45,108 nucleotides of DNA from Eubacteriales bacterium (GCA_030524545.1 JAUNGM010000034.1:1-45108), one strand, 5' to 3'; numbered from the stretch's first letter, positions 32,145-40,897 are shown. Numbers and translations are program-made. The notes: generated by a model from the sequence alone, not told the origin.

Positions 32145-33668
32145 ATGAAGTTGGTACAGAGTATTTTAACAAAGAATCCCTGCTATACGGCAGGGAGAAA
32201 GATTACAGTCAAGGGGCTGATGCTTCATTCCGTGGGCTGCCCGCAGCCCAAGGCATCGGTGTTTATTAATTCGTGGAACAGCCCATCTTATAACAATGCC
32301 TGTGTGCATGGTTTCATTGACGGCAACGACGGCACGGTATACCAGACTTTGCCGTGGAACCATAGAGGGTGGCACTGCGGTTCCGGCAGTAAAGGAAGCG
32401 GTAACAATAGCCATATCGGAGTGGAGATGTGCGAACCGGCGTGCATCAAGTACACATCGGGCAGTAACTTTACCTGCTCGGATAAGGCAACCGCAAGGGC
32501 AGTAGCAAAGCGGACCTATGAGTCGGCAGTAGAATTGTTTGCCATGCTGTGTAAGCAGTACAACTTAAACCCGACCGCTGATGGCGTGATTATCAGCCAC
32601 AGGGAGGGACACAGCCGGGGCATTGCCAGCAACCACGGGGACCCGGAGCATCTGTGGAATGGACTCGGTATGGGTTACACCATGGATGGATTCCGCAAGG
32701 CGGTCAAGGTTGCCATGGATGGTTCTGGCAGTCCAGCTGGTACGGGAAGTTCCGGCTTGCAGGCATCCGCCCTTAAAAATCTCTCCGAGGCAGATGTGAT
32801 CGCCAAGGTAGGGCCGTTGTTTACCGAGGACCAGAAAGCAAGCGGTATTCTTGCTTCGGTATCCATGGCACAGTTCATCCTGGAATCTGGTTATGGCAAA
32901 TCGGAACTGGCGCAGAACGCCAACAACTGCTTTGGCATGAAGAAGTCACTCTCCGGGAATACCTGGGGCGGTTCCACATGGGACGGCACTTCCATCTATA
33001 CCAAGAAAACGCAGGAATACGAGAACGGCGCTTATGTGACCGTGACGGCTGACTTCCGTAAATATCCGTCCGTGGAGAAATCCATTGCAGACCATTCCTC
33101 ATACCTTTTGGGTGCTAAGAATGGCACTAAGCTGCGTTATGATGGTCTGAAAGGCTGCACGTACTACAAGAAAGCGGCGCAGATTATCAAGGATGGCGGG
33201 TATGCAACCTCCCCGACTTATGTGGAGAACATTTGCTCCATCATTGAGAAGTGGAAGCTGACACAGTATGATGCGGCAAATGCCGGAACTGCGGAAGTGT
33301 GGTACCGTGTGCGTAAGACCTGGGCGGATGCGGCATCGCAGAAGGGCGCATTCCACAGTCTGGAGAATGCGAAGAAGTGTGCGGATGAGAATGCCGGGTA
33401 TTCCGTATTCGATGAATCCGGTAAGAATATCTACACCGGGAAACAGAACGCTTTTCAGCCGTATCTGGTGAAGGTGTCTGTTTCTGACCTGCGTATCCGT
33501 AAAGGCCCCGGCACCGATAAGGCTAAGACCGGGAAGTACACGGGAAAGGGTATCTTTACGATTGTAGAGGAAGCGGACGGCCCCGGCGCATCCAAGTGGG
33601 GGCTTTTGAAAGCGTACCAGATGAACCGTGATGGCTGGATTTCGCTCGACTACGCAGTGAAGTGTTAA
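32145..33668 (+). CDS. Endolysin: N-acetylmuramoyl-L-alanine amidase + glucosaminidase + SH3
   Basis: This wall-degrading enzyme has three parts. Residues 1-~205 are an Amidase_2 (PGRP) domain with zinc and substrate segments GLMLHSVGCPQP, ACVHGFIDGNDGTVYQTLPW, HIGVEMCEP and SHREGHSRG. Residues ~225-375 are a glucosaminidase-type domain (SVSMAQFILESGYGKSELA, NNCFGMK, DFRKYPSVEKSIADHSSYL). The last ~70 residues are an SH3-like wall-binding domain (VSVSDLRIRKGPGTD). ATG 32145, eight bases after GAGG, is preferred over 32139. 507 aa. No signal peptide, so export depends on the holin. Confidence 0.93.
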   Translation: MKLVQSILTKNPCYTAGRKITVKGLMLHSVGCPQPKASVFINSWNSPSYNNACVHGFIDGNDGTVYQTLPWNHRGWHCGSGSKGSGNNSHIGVEMCEPACIKYTSGSNFTCSDKATARAVAKRTYESAVELFAMLCKQYNLNPTADGVIISHREGHSRGIASNHGDPEHLWNGLGMGYTMDGFRKAVKVAMDGSGSPAGTGSSGLQASALKNLSEADVIAKVGPLFTEDQKASGILASVSMAQFILESGYGKSELAQNANNCFGMKKSLSGNTWGGSTWDGTSIYTKKTQEYENGAYVTVTADFRKYPSVEKSIADHSSYLLGAKNGTKLRYDGLKGCTYYKKAAQIIKDGGYATSPTYVENICSIIEKWKLTQYDAANAGTAEVWYRVRKTWADAASQKGAFHSLENAKKCADENAGYSVFDESGKNIYTGKQNAFQPYLVKVSVSDLRIRKGPGTDKAKTGKYTGKGIFTIVEEADGPGASKWGLLKAYQMNRDGWISLDYAVKC

Positions 33669-33674
33669 GGGACT

Positions 33675-33712
33675 GGTCAGGCGGGATTTTTCCCGTCTGG
33701 CCTTCTTTTTTT
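33675..33712 (+). terminator. Terminator after endolysin
   Basis: GGTCAGGCGGGA (33675-33686) pairs with TCCCGTCTGGCC (33691-33702), with a TTTT loop and a following TTCTTTTTTT. It is a strong end to the lysis operon. Confidence 0.85.
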
Positions 33713-33769
33713 CTGTCTGGACAAGTTTGGACAGAGTGAAAAAAGATGCGGTGGAAACAGCGGAATTGC

Positions 33770-33807
33770 TTGACTTTTGGGGACTTTAGAGTGATAGATA
33801 GACTACC
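33770..33807 (+). promoter_or_regulatory. Core promoter element copy 11 before recombinase operon
   Basis: TTGACTT (33770-33776) and, twelve bases after the hexamer, AGAGTGATAGATAG (33788-33801), then ACTACC. It is virtually the same core as at 14699. It drives the recombinase genes that start at 33833. Confidence 0.6.
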
Positions 33808-33832
33808 AAAAAAAGAAAGGAGTACTTATTAA

Positions 33833-34249
33833 ATGGTGATTGCAGGAAAGATAAACCGGGTGGCTTTTTACTGCCGTGTGAACCACCGTGACAGGGATTA
33901 TGAAAAGTATCTGGACGATGTAATGAAACGGCTGGAAGAAAAGTATGGTAAACAGAAATGGGATTTGCAGATATTCTTTGAAGAGGCATCAGGAGCAGAT
34001 CCGGACAGAAAAGAATTCAACCGTCTGAAAATGGAGATTGCTGCAAAGAAGATTGATGTGGTTGTTACTATGAAGGCTGCCACGATTGCCCGTGACTGGG
34101 GACAGTTTATAGAATTCATGGCGATTTGCAGCAAAAATAACGTGGAAGTGCTGTGTATTGATGAGATAGAGGATGCACAGGCCGTTTTCCAAAGGATTCA
34201 GGAGTTTAAGAAAATGTTTTTTGAAAGAAGTGGTGTACCGTGCGAGTAG
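33833..34249 (+). CDS. Stand-alone resolvase-like domain lacking the catalytic serine (138 aa)
   Basis: The sequence VAFYCRVNHRDRDYE aligns with the catalytic start of serine recombinases (VCAYARVSTDSRRQE in the next gene), but the nucleophile Ser is Asn. The conserved SISRFARN helix is ATIARDWGQ, so one of the two active-site arginines is also gone. No DNA-binding recombinase domain follows. It should not cut DNA. I infer an accessory or regulatory subunit of the two full recombinases downstream. ATG 33833 follows AAAGGAG; the end overlaps the next gene by ten bases. Confidence 0.72.
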   Translation: MVIAGKINRVAFYCRVNHRDRDYEKYLDDVMKRLEEKYGKQKWDLQIFFEEASGADPDRKEFNRLKMEIAAKKIDVVVTMKAATIARDWGQFIEFMAICSKNNVEVLCIDEIEDAQAVFQRIQEFKKMFFERSGVPCE

Positions 34250-35520
34250 AAGCGATTAACAAATGTCCAGTTTCAGTCTTACAAAAGAAAAGGGTATGTG
34301 CTTATGCCAGAGTCTCCACAGACAGCCGGAGGCAGGAAGATTCGCTGGAAAATCAGACAGCAACCTATGAGAGGCTGATCAAAGGAAATCCGGAATATGA
34401 ATTTGCCGGTGTATATGCAGACCAGGGTATCTCCGGCTATTGTGAAAACCGTCCGCAGTTTCAGAAAATGCTGGAGCGGGCGAGGGCAGGAGAGCTTGAT
34501 CTTATCATTACAAAATCCATATCAAGGTTTGCAAGAAATACCGTCACCGTTCTGAAGTTCGCAAGGGAACTGAAAGAACTGGGTGTCGGTATTTTTTTTG
34601 AAGAACAGAAAATAAACACTCTTTCAGGGGACGGCGAGATGATGCTTGCCGTCCTCGCTTCTTTCGCACAGGAAGAAAGCAGGAGCATGAGTGAGAACAA
34701 TAAATGGTCTATAAAAAAGAAATTTGAGCGTGGCGAAGTGATGATCAACACCACACGCTTTTGCGGATATGACAAAGACGAATACGGTGATCTGGTAGTA
34801 AACCGGAAGGAGGCGGAAATCGTCAGGCTTCTGTTTGATCTTTACCTGATGAATGTTGGGTGCAGCAGGCTTTCCAATCTGTTGAATTATCTCGGTGTCA
34901 AAACCATGACGGGTAGCCAGTGGGAGAGCGGGACGGTTGGCGGGATGCTTTCCAATGAGAAATATAAAGGCGATTTCCATTTGCAGAAATATTACACGCC
35001 TCCTACACGGCGAAATGTGACCCGGAGGAACCGGGGAGAGGTACAGAGCTATTACATTTCTGAAAACCATGAGCCGATTGTTCCGCCGGAAATATGGGAG
35101 CGGGTACAGCAGAGGAAGGAACAGACCAAACGGGAAAGGAACATCGGGCAGGATGACACAAAGAAATTTCAGAACCGTTATCCGTTAAGCGGGCTGCTGA
35201 TCTGTCCATATTGCGGCAGGACACTCAGAAGGAGGCAGGTTTACAAGAAAAAAATCCAATGGCTGTGCAGTACCTACATTGAAAAGGGGAAGAAAGCATG
35301 CAGAGGCATCCGTGTGGATGACGAGGCACTTACAGGATTGAATATCACGGAGCAGACAGTAATTGAGGAGGTAATACAAAATGGCAAGAAGCATTACTGT
35401 TATACCCGCAAAGCAGATTTCGACCGCGGAATCAGGAACCGCGCAGGCTGTACGGAAACTCAGGATGGCAGCGTACTGCCGGGTATCAACCGACCAAGAA
35501 GAACAGTTATTAAGTTATGA
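34240..35520 (+). CDS. Large serine recombinase (integrase) 1
   Basis: Large serine recombinases integrate and excise elements between attP and attB. The N-terminal resolvase domain has the catalytic ARVSTDS (Ser near residue 26) and SISRFARNTV. Then follow the recombinase domain (GYDKDEYGDLVVNRKEAEIV, GTVGGMLSNEKYKGDFHLQ) and a zinc ribbon (CPYCGRTLRRR...CSTYIEKGKKAC). 426 aa, shorter than many (500+) and without a long coiled coil. It starts at a GTG. Its last 140 bases overlap the next recombinase in another frame, an unusually long overlap. Confidence 0.88.
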   Translation: MRVEAINKCPVSVLQKKRVCAYARVSTDSRRQEDSLENQTATYERLIKGNPEYEFAGVYADQGISGYCENRPQFQKMLERARAGELDLIITKSISRFARNTVTVLKFARELKELGVGIFFEEQKINTLSGDGEMMLAVLASFAQEESRSMSENNKWSIKKKFERGEVMINTTRFCGYDKDEYGDLVVNRKEAEIVRLLFDLYLMNVGCSRLSNLLNYLGVKTMTGSQWESGTVGGMLSNEKYKGDFHLQKYYTPPTRRNVTRRNRGEVQSYYISENHEPIVPPEIWERVQQRKEQTKRERNIGQDDTKKFQNRYPLSGLLICPYCGRTLRRRQVYKKKIQWLCSTYIEKGKKACRGIRVDDEALTGLNITEQTVIEEVIQNGKKHYCYTRKADFDRGIRNRAGCTETQDGSVLPGINRPRRTVIKL

Positions 35521-36799
35521 GAATCAGGTCAATTATTACACAAACTATATCAGCGAAAATCCGTTGTATGAATATGCAGGGACCTATGCGGACGAAGGCA
35601 TCTCCGGCACTAATACCAAAAAGAGGGATGAATTCAACCGCATGATCTCTGACTGCAGGGCGGGGAAAATTGACATGATCATTACCAAGTCCATTTCCAG
35701 GTTCGCAAGGAATACACTGGACTGCCTGAATTATGTGAGGGAACTGAAGGATTTAGGGATTGGCATTATTTTTGAAAAAGAAAATATCAATACCCTTGAT
35801 GCAAAGGGGGAAGTGCTGCTGACCATCCTTTCTTCATTGGCGCAGGATGAGAGCCGTTCCATTTCAGAGAACTGCACATTGGGAATCCGCAGAAGGTTTG
35901 AAGCAGGAAAGCATAAAATGAGTACCAAGCGCTTCCTCGGTTACGATACGGACGAGAGCGGTAAGCTGGTTATCAACAGAAAACAGGAACCGATTGTAGT
36001 GCGGCTGTATCAGGAATTTCTGGATGGAAAAACAGCGGACTATATCAAGCGGATCTTTGAAAGGGAAGGAATAAAAAATTGGAATGGCGGTACAAAGTGG
36101 CAGGCTACTACGCTGACCAATATGCTTCAAAATGAAAAGTATAAAGGGGATGCCCTGCTGCAGAAAAGCTATACGGTGGACTTCTTGACTAAAAAGCGGG
36201 CACAGAATAAAGGAGAAATATAGATGTTTTATGTAGGGGATGACCACGAAGCGATTATTCCAAAGCGGATTTGGGAGTGCGTACAGCTTGAAATAGAACG
36301 CCGGAGAAAATATCTGGAGGAGCACGGGACAAATTCCTATTCCCACCGGACGGAAAGCAATCCGTTTGCTTCTAAAGTAGTCTGTGGAAGCTGCAATAAG
36401 GTTTTTGCAAGAAAGGGCTGGCGCAGCAGCACCGGATTTGACCGGAAAATATGGCAGTGCAGCGAACGGTATAAAGTCAAAGGTGTTATGGGATGTTCCA
36501 ACCGCCATGTGGAGGAAGAAACACTGGTAAAGGCTTATCTGATGGCATGGAATGCTCTGGTAGAGAACCGGGAGGTTTTTATGGAGCGTTGGAAGGAACA
36601 GATGCAGAGTGAGAATCTGCTGGAAGGTTACCGGGCGGAGAAGTTCATAGAGTATACGGATGGAGCGCAGCTTTTGACGGAGATGGATACGGACTTCATG
36701 CTAAAAACGCTAAATCACATCAAGGTCTTTGAGGATGGGACGTTGCTGGTGGTGTTCCTGGATGGAACAGAGATTGAATGTAAAAATGAAGAGGAGTAA
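35381..36799 (+). pseudogene. Large serine recombinase 2, interrupted by UAG
   Basis: The first part, to 36220, has the catalytic YCRVSTDQEEQ, SISRFARNTL and recombinase-domain segments (GYDTDESGKLVINRKQ, TLTNMLQNEKYKGDALLQ). A TAG (36221-36223) after AQNKGEI stops it. The same frame then continues intact from 36224 (MFYVGDDHEAIIPKRIWE...) through a zinc ribbon (CGSCNKVF...CSERY...GCSNRHV) to 36799, ending FEDGTLLVVFLDGTEIECKN. A CAG-to-TAG change restores a ~472-aa protein. It could alternatively be a split gene with re-initiation at 36224. Start: ATG after GGAGGTAATACAAA. Confidence 0.85.
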
Positions 36800-36807
36800 G
36801 AAAAGCG

Positions 36808-36842
36808 GCCGATTAGGAGTTGATTCCTGATCGGCTTTTTTT
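36808..36842 (+). terminator. Terminator closing the recombinase operon
   Basis: GCCGATTAGGA (36808-36818) pairs with TCCTGATCGGC (36825-36835), followed by TTTTTTT. Base composition becomes AT-rich just beyond, so this is close to the probable right prophage end. Confidence 0.85.
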
Positions 36843-36900
36843 CTTGCTCTTTTTCAGATAGTAAAAGTCGAAGTGGTGTGTTAAAATATTAAAAATAGGT

Positions 36901-37335
36901 TTGGAGAAAAGGATATTCTGTAATCTTAAAAGATATGACGAAATCAGAGACAATGCTTTTCAGATATGGGAAATTGAAGTGCAGGCGGTGCGGATGGATG
37001 ATGAAATGAATGTGACACCGGAACTGATACAGAACTGCATTGATGAGAATACTTATATCGCACAGGGTTAGGGAGAATACGCAAAACGCTACGATGCCTT
37101 GGGGGAGCGTTTTGATGCGGTGAATGTACAGCTTGACATTGTGTAGGTAGCCATCACGCAGAAACAGGCGTAGCGGAAATGATGGAAAACTTTATGACAG
37201 AATTTCGCAGGTTGCTGGATAAAGTGGAGTATTTAGATGAGAGTGCATGGTATGCCATGGTGGGTTTCATAACGATCTATAGAAAAGACGATGTGCGGTT
37301 TAACTTTAAAAACGGAATGGAAATCCCCGTGTAAA
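36901..37335 (+). pseudogene. Decayed C-terminal remnant of another serine recombinase
   Basis: One frame reads LEKRIFCNLKRYDEIRDNAF, later VTPELIQNCIDENTYIAQG, then GEYAKRYDALGERFDAV. It has TAG stops at 37069, 37143 and 37171 and a one-base shift near 37180, after which MENFMTEFRRLLDKVEYLDE...WYAMVGFITIYRKDDVRFNFKNGMEI follows in another frame. The helical coiled-coil part and the (Y/V)-x-K-D-D-(V/I)-R-F-x-F-K-(N/D)-G ending are characteristic of clostridial large serine recombinases. It is a fossil of a different integration event, not part of the operon upstream. Confidence 0.7.
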
Positions 37336-37441
37336 ACTAAACAGAAATACGGATGGCACTTCACAGAAATGTGTAGTGTTTCCTTATTTTTTAAAGAATC
37401 ATTAGTTATTTGAAAAATAGTGTTGATGCGACTGGAGTGCG

Positions 37442-37470
37442 TTGAAAAGTTAATAGTTCTCAATTATAGT
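37442..37470 (+). promoter_or_regulatory. Possible sigma-70-type promoter
   Basis: TTGAAA (37442-37447) and TATAGT (37465-37470) with a 17-bp spacer lie 50 bp upstream of the gene at 37521. The AT-rich background makes chance matches likely. Confidence 0.35.
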
Positions 37471-37520
37471 ATTACGATAGGCCGGTAAAAAATTGTGGAT
37501 TAATTTCAGAGGTAAATGAA

Positions 37521-39086
37521 ATGGATATAAATAAAATTAAAGAACTTGCAGAAAACGATGTTGCAAAAGCACAAAATGACTTAGGTGTAGCATATATGAC
37601 AGGTAATGGAGTGGACTTTAATGAGCAACAAGCTGTTTATTGGTTCCATCGTGCATCATCCCAGGGTAATCCAGAAGCAACGGCAAATTTGGGAATGTGT
37701 TTGCTGCTTGGTAAAGGGATTACAAAAGCTATTAGTGAAGCTTTGTATGTACTTGAATCAGCCTACTTAATGGGGAATGATAATGTCATTCAAAACATTT
37801 TAGATGCTATCAATAATAAAGATGTTGATATTAATGCAATTATATCTTTGGCGGAAATTAATAACACACAAGCAGAATGGATTTTAGGTTTGTGCTATGA
37901 TCATGGCTTGTGTGTTAAGAGAGATACGCAAAAAGCAATAGAGTTATTTAATGACGCAGGTGAAAATAATAATCCGGTAGCTCTTTGGATATTAGCTCAT
38001 TTTTTTGCCAACAGTGCAGAACCAGATTTGTTATGCGCAAAAAGGTATCTTGAAAAAGTGGAAGAGTTAGCAGAAAAGCAAGTTGGAATTTTGGGTAACA
38101 CTCAAATTAAGAGGGATATATCTGATGTAAGTGAAAGATTACAAAAAGAATGTGCGTTTCTTCTTATGAAAGTGGTTCCAGAATGTGTTGAGAACGGACA
38201 ACCCAAAGATAAATATGCTCAAGATTTATTGGACGGAAAGCTGTTTATGAAAACATTAGATCAGTTTGGAGATATTTCTAAAAGGGACCCATCTTCCGAT
38301 AATGATTTTAGAGGAGACATTCTTGAGGGATATTCAGAGAGTTTTGGTATTGGATATAATCCGCACTTATATAAAGAAGATGGAAATGGCATTATACCAG
38401 ACGGAATGCTTGGTTCTATTGATATGCTTGCATTGCGAAAAAAGGTCTACTGTCTTGCAGCAATTGATTATTACAAACCCTATCATGCACTTATAAAGCC
38501 ATCTGAAAAAATGAAAGAATTCGGGAAATATGCAGTTATTATTAATGATGTAGAAGAGTTCTTGAAAAGGGTACATAAGGCGTATCACAGATATTGCCAA
38601 GAGAACAATGCATCATATCACTTAGCTTATAATAAGGTTTCTTATGATGTGGATTTGTACAAGGAATTCAATTATAGTGAATTCCATAAATCTAAATCGT
38701 ATTCATGGCAAAACGAATTCAGAATATCTTTGGATTTTAGTGAAGGGAAATTTAGTTCTGCTATGCTTGAAGAAGTGACAGATTTTGCAAAATTGACTTT
38801 CCCAGGAAAAATTGAACTTGATGTTAATCCGCTTTCGCTTTCTGATTGGATATACTTTGAAATAGGAGACATTCGTGATATCTGTCAATGTATGGAAGTT
38901 GAAGAATTGTTTAGTGAAAAAATTACCTCTATTCATATTGAGAAAGAGCCTACATTGGTTAAATCATATGAAACACCACATAAACCACGTCCAACTTTTT
39001 GCAAAGGTGTAATAGAAGTGGAATTTCCTAATGGAAAACACCATCTTGCAGTGTCAAAAGAAGCATTTTTCAATGCGGTATTATAG
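37521..39086 (+). CDS. Sel1-repeat protein with C-terminal DUF2971-like domain (521 aa)
   Basis: Residues ~10-200 are Sel1-like helical repeats (LGVAYMTGNGVDFNEQQAVY, ATANLGMCLLLGKG, AEWILGLCYDHGLCVKRDTQ), a protein-interaction solenoid. The C-terminal ~300 residues are not clearly assigned, but their layout follows the DUF2971 protein encoded next: LFMKTLDQFGD...DILEG, KVYCLAAID, AVIINDVEEFLKRV, VSYDVDLYKEF and SKSYSWQNEFRISLDF. That homology is my inference. It is AT-rich with codon use unlike the prophage. It is cytoplasmic, with no signal peptide. A role in defence or stress is possible by context. Confidence 0.6.
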   Translation: MDINKIKELAENDVAKAQNDLGVAYMTGNGVDFNEQQAVYWFHRASSQGNPEATANLGMCLLLGKGITKAISEALYVLESAYLMGNDNVIQNILDAINNKDVDINAIISLAEINNTQAEWILGLCYDHGLCVKRDTQKAIELFNDAGENNNPVALWILAHFFANSAEPDLLCAKRYLEKVEELAEKQVGILGNTQIKRDISDVSERLQKECAFLLMKVVPECVENGQPKDKYAQDLLDGKLFMKTLDQFGDISKRDPSSDNDFRGDILEGYSESFGIGYNPHLYKEDGNGIIPDGMLGSIDMLALRKKVYCLAAIDYYKPYHALIKPSEKMKEFGKYAVIINDVEEFLKRVHKAYHRYCQENNASYHLAYNKVSYDVDLYKEFNYSEFHKSKSYSWQNEFRISLDFSEGKFSSAMLEEVTDFAKLTFPGKIELDVNPLSLSDWIYFEIGDIRDICQCMEVEELFSEKITSIHIEKEPTLVKSYETPHKPRPTFCKGVIEVEFPNGKHHLAVSKEAFFNAVL

Positions 39087-39148
39087 AGATGCAAGATATG
39101 TAGTGTAATTTAACTGTTGAAAAAATTAAAAAAGAGGGAGCAAAAAAT

Positions 39149-39841
39149 ATGTTTTTTACATATAAGGAATTGCAAGGGGTAAATGAGAATTTAATAATTT
39201 GGAAATATATGAGTCTGTCAAAATTTATACAAATAATTTTAACGTCCACTTTGTGGTTTAATAGATTAGATAATTTTGAGGATGTCTTTGAGGGAGTATA
39301 TCCACAGGGAAACCGCAGAAAAATATATTATAACAATGCGGAGAAAAGTGAAAAAGAGATAAATGAAATTCAGAAAATTACAAGAAAAAAAGTATATGTT
39401 TCATGCTTTCACATAAATGAATATGAATCGGCAGCAATGTGGAAATTATATTCAAGCGATGAAGGTGTGGCAATTAAATTAAATATGAAAAGTCTAAAAG
39501 CATCATTTGATGCCGAGGAAAAACGGATATATATAGAAAGAGTTAGATATGTGGATTTTAGCCGAGATTTTATTCCAGATAATAATATTGTTCATTTGGC
39601 TTTGTCTAAACGAAAAAGTTTTGAACATGAAAAAGAATTAAGGTGTATTTTTTATGATTACAAAGCTAAGTATAGCCAGCAGACGGGAGTAAGTATAAAA
39701 GTTGACATTAATGAATTGATAAAGGAAGTTTATATTTCGCCATATGCACCAAGTTATTTAAAAAATCAAGTGGAGAAAATAAGTGAGATTTTTGGCTTAA
39801 AAGCGAATGTTATAAGATCCCCTTTGTACGATTTGGAATAA
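39149..39841 (+). CDS. DUF2971 family protein (230 aa)
   Basis: DUF2971 features are clear: IIWKYMSLSKFIQIIL, then TLWFNRLDNFEDVFEG, the KVYVSCFHINEYESAAMWKLYS segment, GVAIKLNMKSLKASF and SKRKSFEHEKELRCIF. The biochemical role of the family is not established to my knowledge. The conserved W-x-L-Y and E-x-E-(L/F)-R residues suggest an enzyme or ligand-binding fold. The gene follows the Sel1 protein by 62 bp, with GAGGGAGC at the start, and so is probably co-expressed with it. Confidence 0.8.
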   Translation: MFFTYKELQGVNENLIIWKYMSLSKFIQIILTSTLWFNRLDNFEDVFEGVYPQGNRRKIYYNNAEKSEKEINEIQKITRKKVYVSCFHINEYESAAMWKLYSSDEGVAIKLNMKSLKASFDAEEKRIYIERVRYVDFSRDFIPDNNIVHLALSKRKSFEHEKELRCIFYDYKAKYSQQTGVSIKVDINELIKEVYISPYAPSYLKNQVEKISEIFGLKANVIRSPLYDLE

Positions 39842-39945
39842 TCGTTTGCATATATATTGAAATTGGATGTTTTCCAACTTGCCCCCTTTGAAGGAAAAAT
39901 TAAAAAGTATAGGAAAAATAAAATTGTATCAAAATGGGCTATTAG

Positions 39946-40000
39946 ATGGATACGGACTTTATGCTGAAAACGTTGGATCACACCAAGATTTTGAGGATGG
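39946..40000 (+). pseudogene. Short fossil of a recombinase 3' end
   Basis: About 55 bases starting ATGGATACGGACTTTATGCT closely match the 3' end of recombinase 2 (from 36683, encoding MDTDFMLKTLNHIKVFEDG), with scattered transitions and one deleted base. The frame is broken and no other part of a recombinase is recognisable nearby. It is the residue of an earlier recombinase-bearing element at this locus. Confidence 0.65.
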
Positions 40001-40033
40001 TATGGTAAAATAGAAATACCGTAGAGAGTGAAT

Positions 40034-40897
40034 ATGAGTATGGGAATTTATTATGATATTACAAATCCAGATGCTTCTTATGAATGGTTGCATTCAATTT
40101 TGAATATTAAAGAAGGAAATTTTATCTCGGATTATGTGCTGGAATGCAATAATGATTTTGATGTGTTTTTTGAAAAACATTTGGATGAAATAGAGCAGAT
40201 GGATATTAACCAGTTAGAACTGGTGGTAATTCATGTAACAACTAATGGAAATGATTGTGCAGAAATAAGAAAGAACGGATTCAGAGATTTGAAGAGGGTA
40301 CTTCAAGAGAAAACAGAACTGAATATGTTTTTAAGTGAACGAGGAATCAGCTTTGATATTCCCTCTAAAGTAATGTATATTAATGGGAAGACTTTCGATG
40401 CGGATTATGAAAAATGCAAAGATTTGGATAGAGCCGATGAGAAAGCGGTAGCCCTGCATAAAATAGGGTACAAAATATATTATGATTATCAAGTGAATGG
40501 GTTCTTTTTTTGCCGGGATATATATAATTATGGGACAATACACAGAGCACCCGAATTCTTATTTACCTTATCAGAATTTGGACAGGAAACTGCAGGAATA
40601 GATGATGCGTGGGAGGAAATCACAAGACCTTATGTGGTTAAGTATAGGGCAAAAATAGCAGATTTTGAATATTTTACATTTTATGAAAGTGAAGAGAAAT
40701 ATCTTCAAGATTATCATAATAAATGGCTTGGGCTAAAGCGGTGGTTATTACAGAAAGCGGTTGATAGTGCTTTTTCAGATTCTGCATCTGAGATTTTTGC
40801 TTATATGAAACAAGGAAGAATAATTGAACCTGGGAAAATATTAGATTGTGTTCCAGCGGAACAATGGAGGAAGGATGTTTTTAGATACTACAAATAG
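40034..40897 (+). CDS. Unknown protein A of a tandem paralogue pair (287 aa)
   Basis: I do not recognise a named family. The key feature is the strand LELVVIHVTTNGNDCAEIRK (H67) followed by NGFRDLKRVLQEKTELNMFL, a layout like the start of ADP-ribosyltransferase-like folds (H-x-T, then I-x-x-x-G-(L/F)). Later segments are YYDYQVNGFFFCRDIY and APEFLFTLSEF. The downstream gene has the same order of motifs. ATG 40034 is chosen; GTG 40028 and ATG 40040 are alternatives, and the ribosome site is weak (AGAGAG). It overlaps the next gene by 23 bases. AT-rich and probably horizontally acquired. Confidence 0.6.
   Translation: MSMGIYYDITNPDASYEWLHSILNIKEGNFISDYVLECNNDFDVFFEKHLDEIEQMDINQLELVVIHVTTNGNDCAEIRKNGFRDLKRVLQEKTELNMFLSERGISFDIPSKVMYINGKTFDADYEKCKDLDRADEKAVALHKIGYKIYYDYQVNGFFFCRDIYNYGTIHRAPEFLFTLSEFGQETAGIDDAWEEITRPYVVKYRAKIADFEYFTFYESEEKYLQDYHNKWLGLKRWLLQKAVDSAFSDSASEIFAYMKQGRIIEPGKILDCVPAEQWRKDVFRYYK

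Noticed and set aside
1-36800. Stop-codon recoding (UGA as Trp or UAG as Gln) across the phage
   Set aside because: UGA ends the genes at 2867, 6413 and 12014, and UAG ends those at 5774, 7249, 8227, 10067 and 28515, so both are used as normal stops.
36843-36900. Attachment site attR
   Set aside because: The right prophage end is likely here, but the serine-recombinase core is only a few bases and the left end is outside the window, so it cannot be named.
37521-39086. Sel1 protein as part of the prophage
   Set aside because: Base composition, a terminator at 36808 and a recombinase fossil between them all place it outside.
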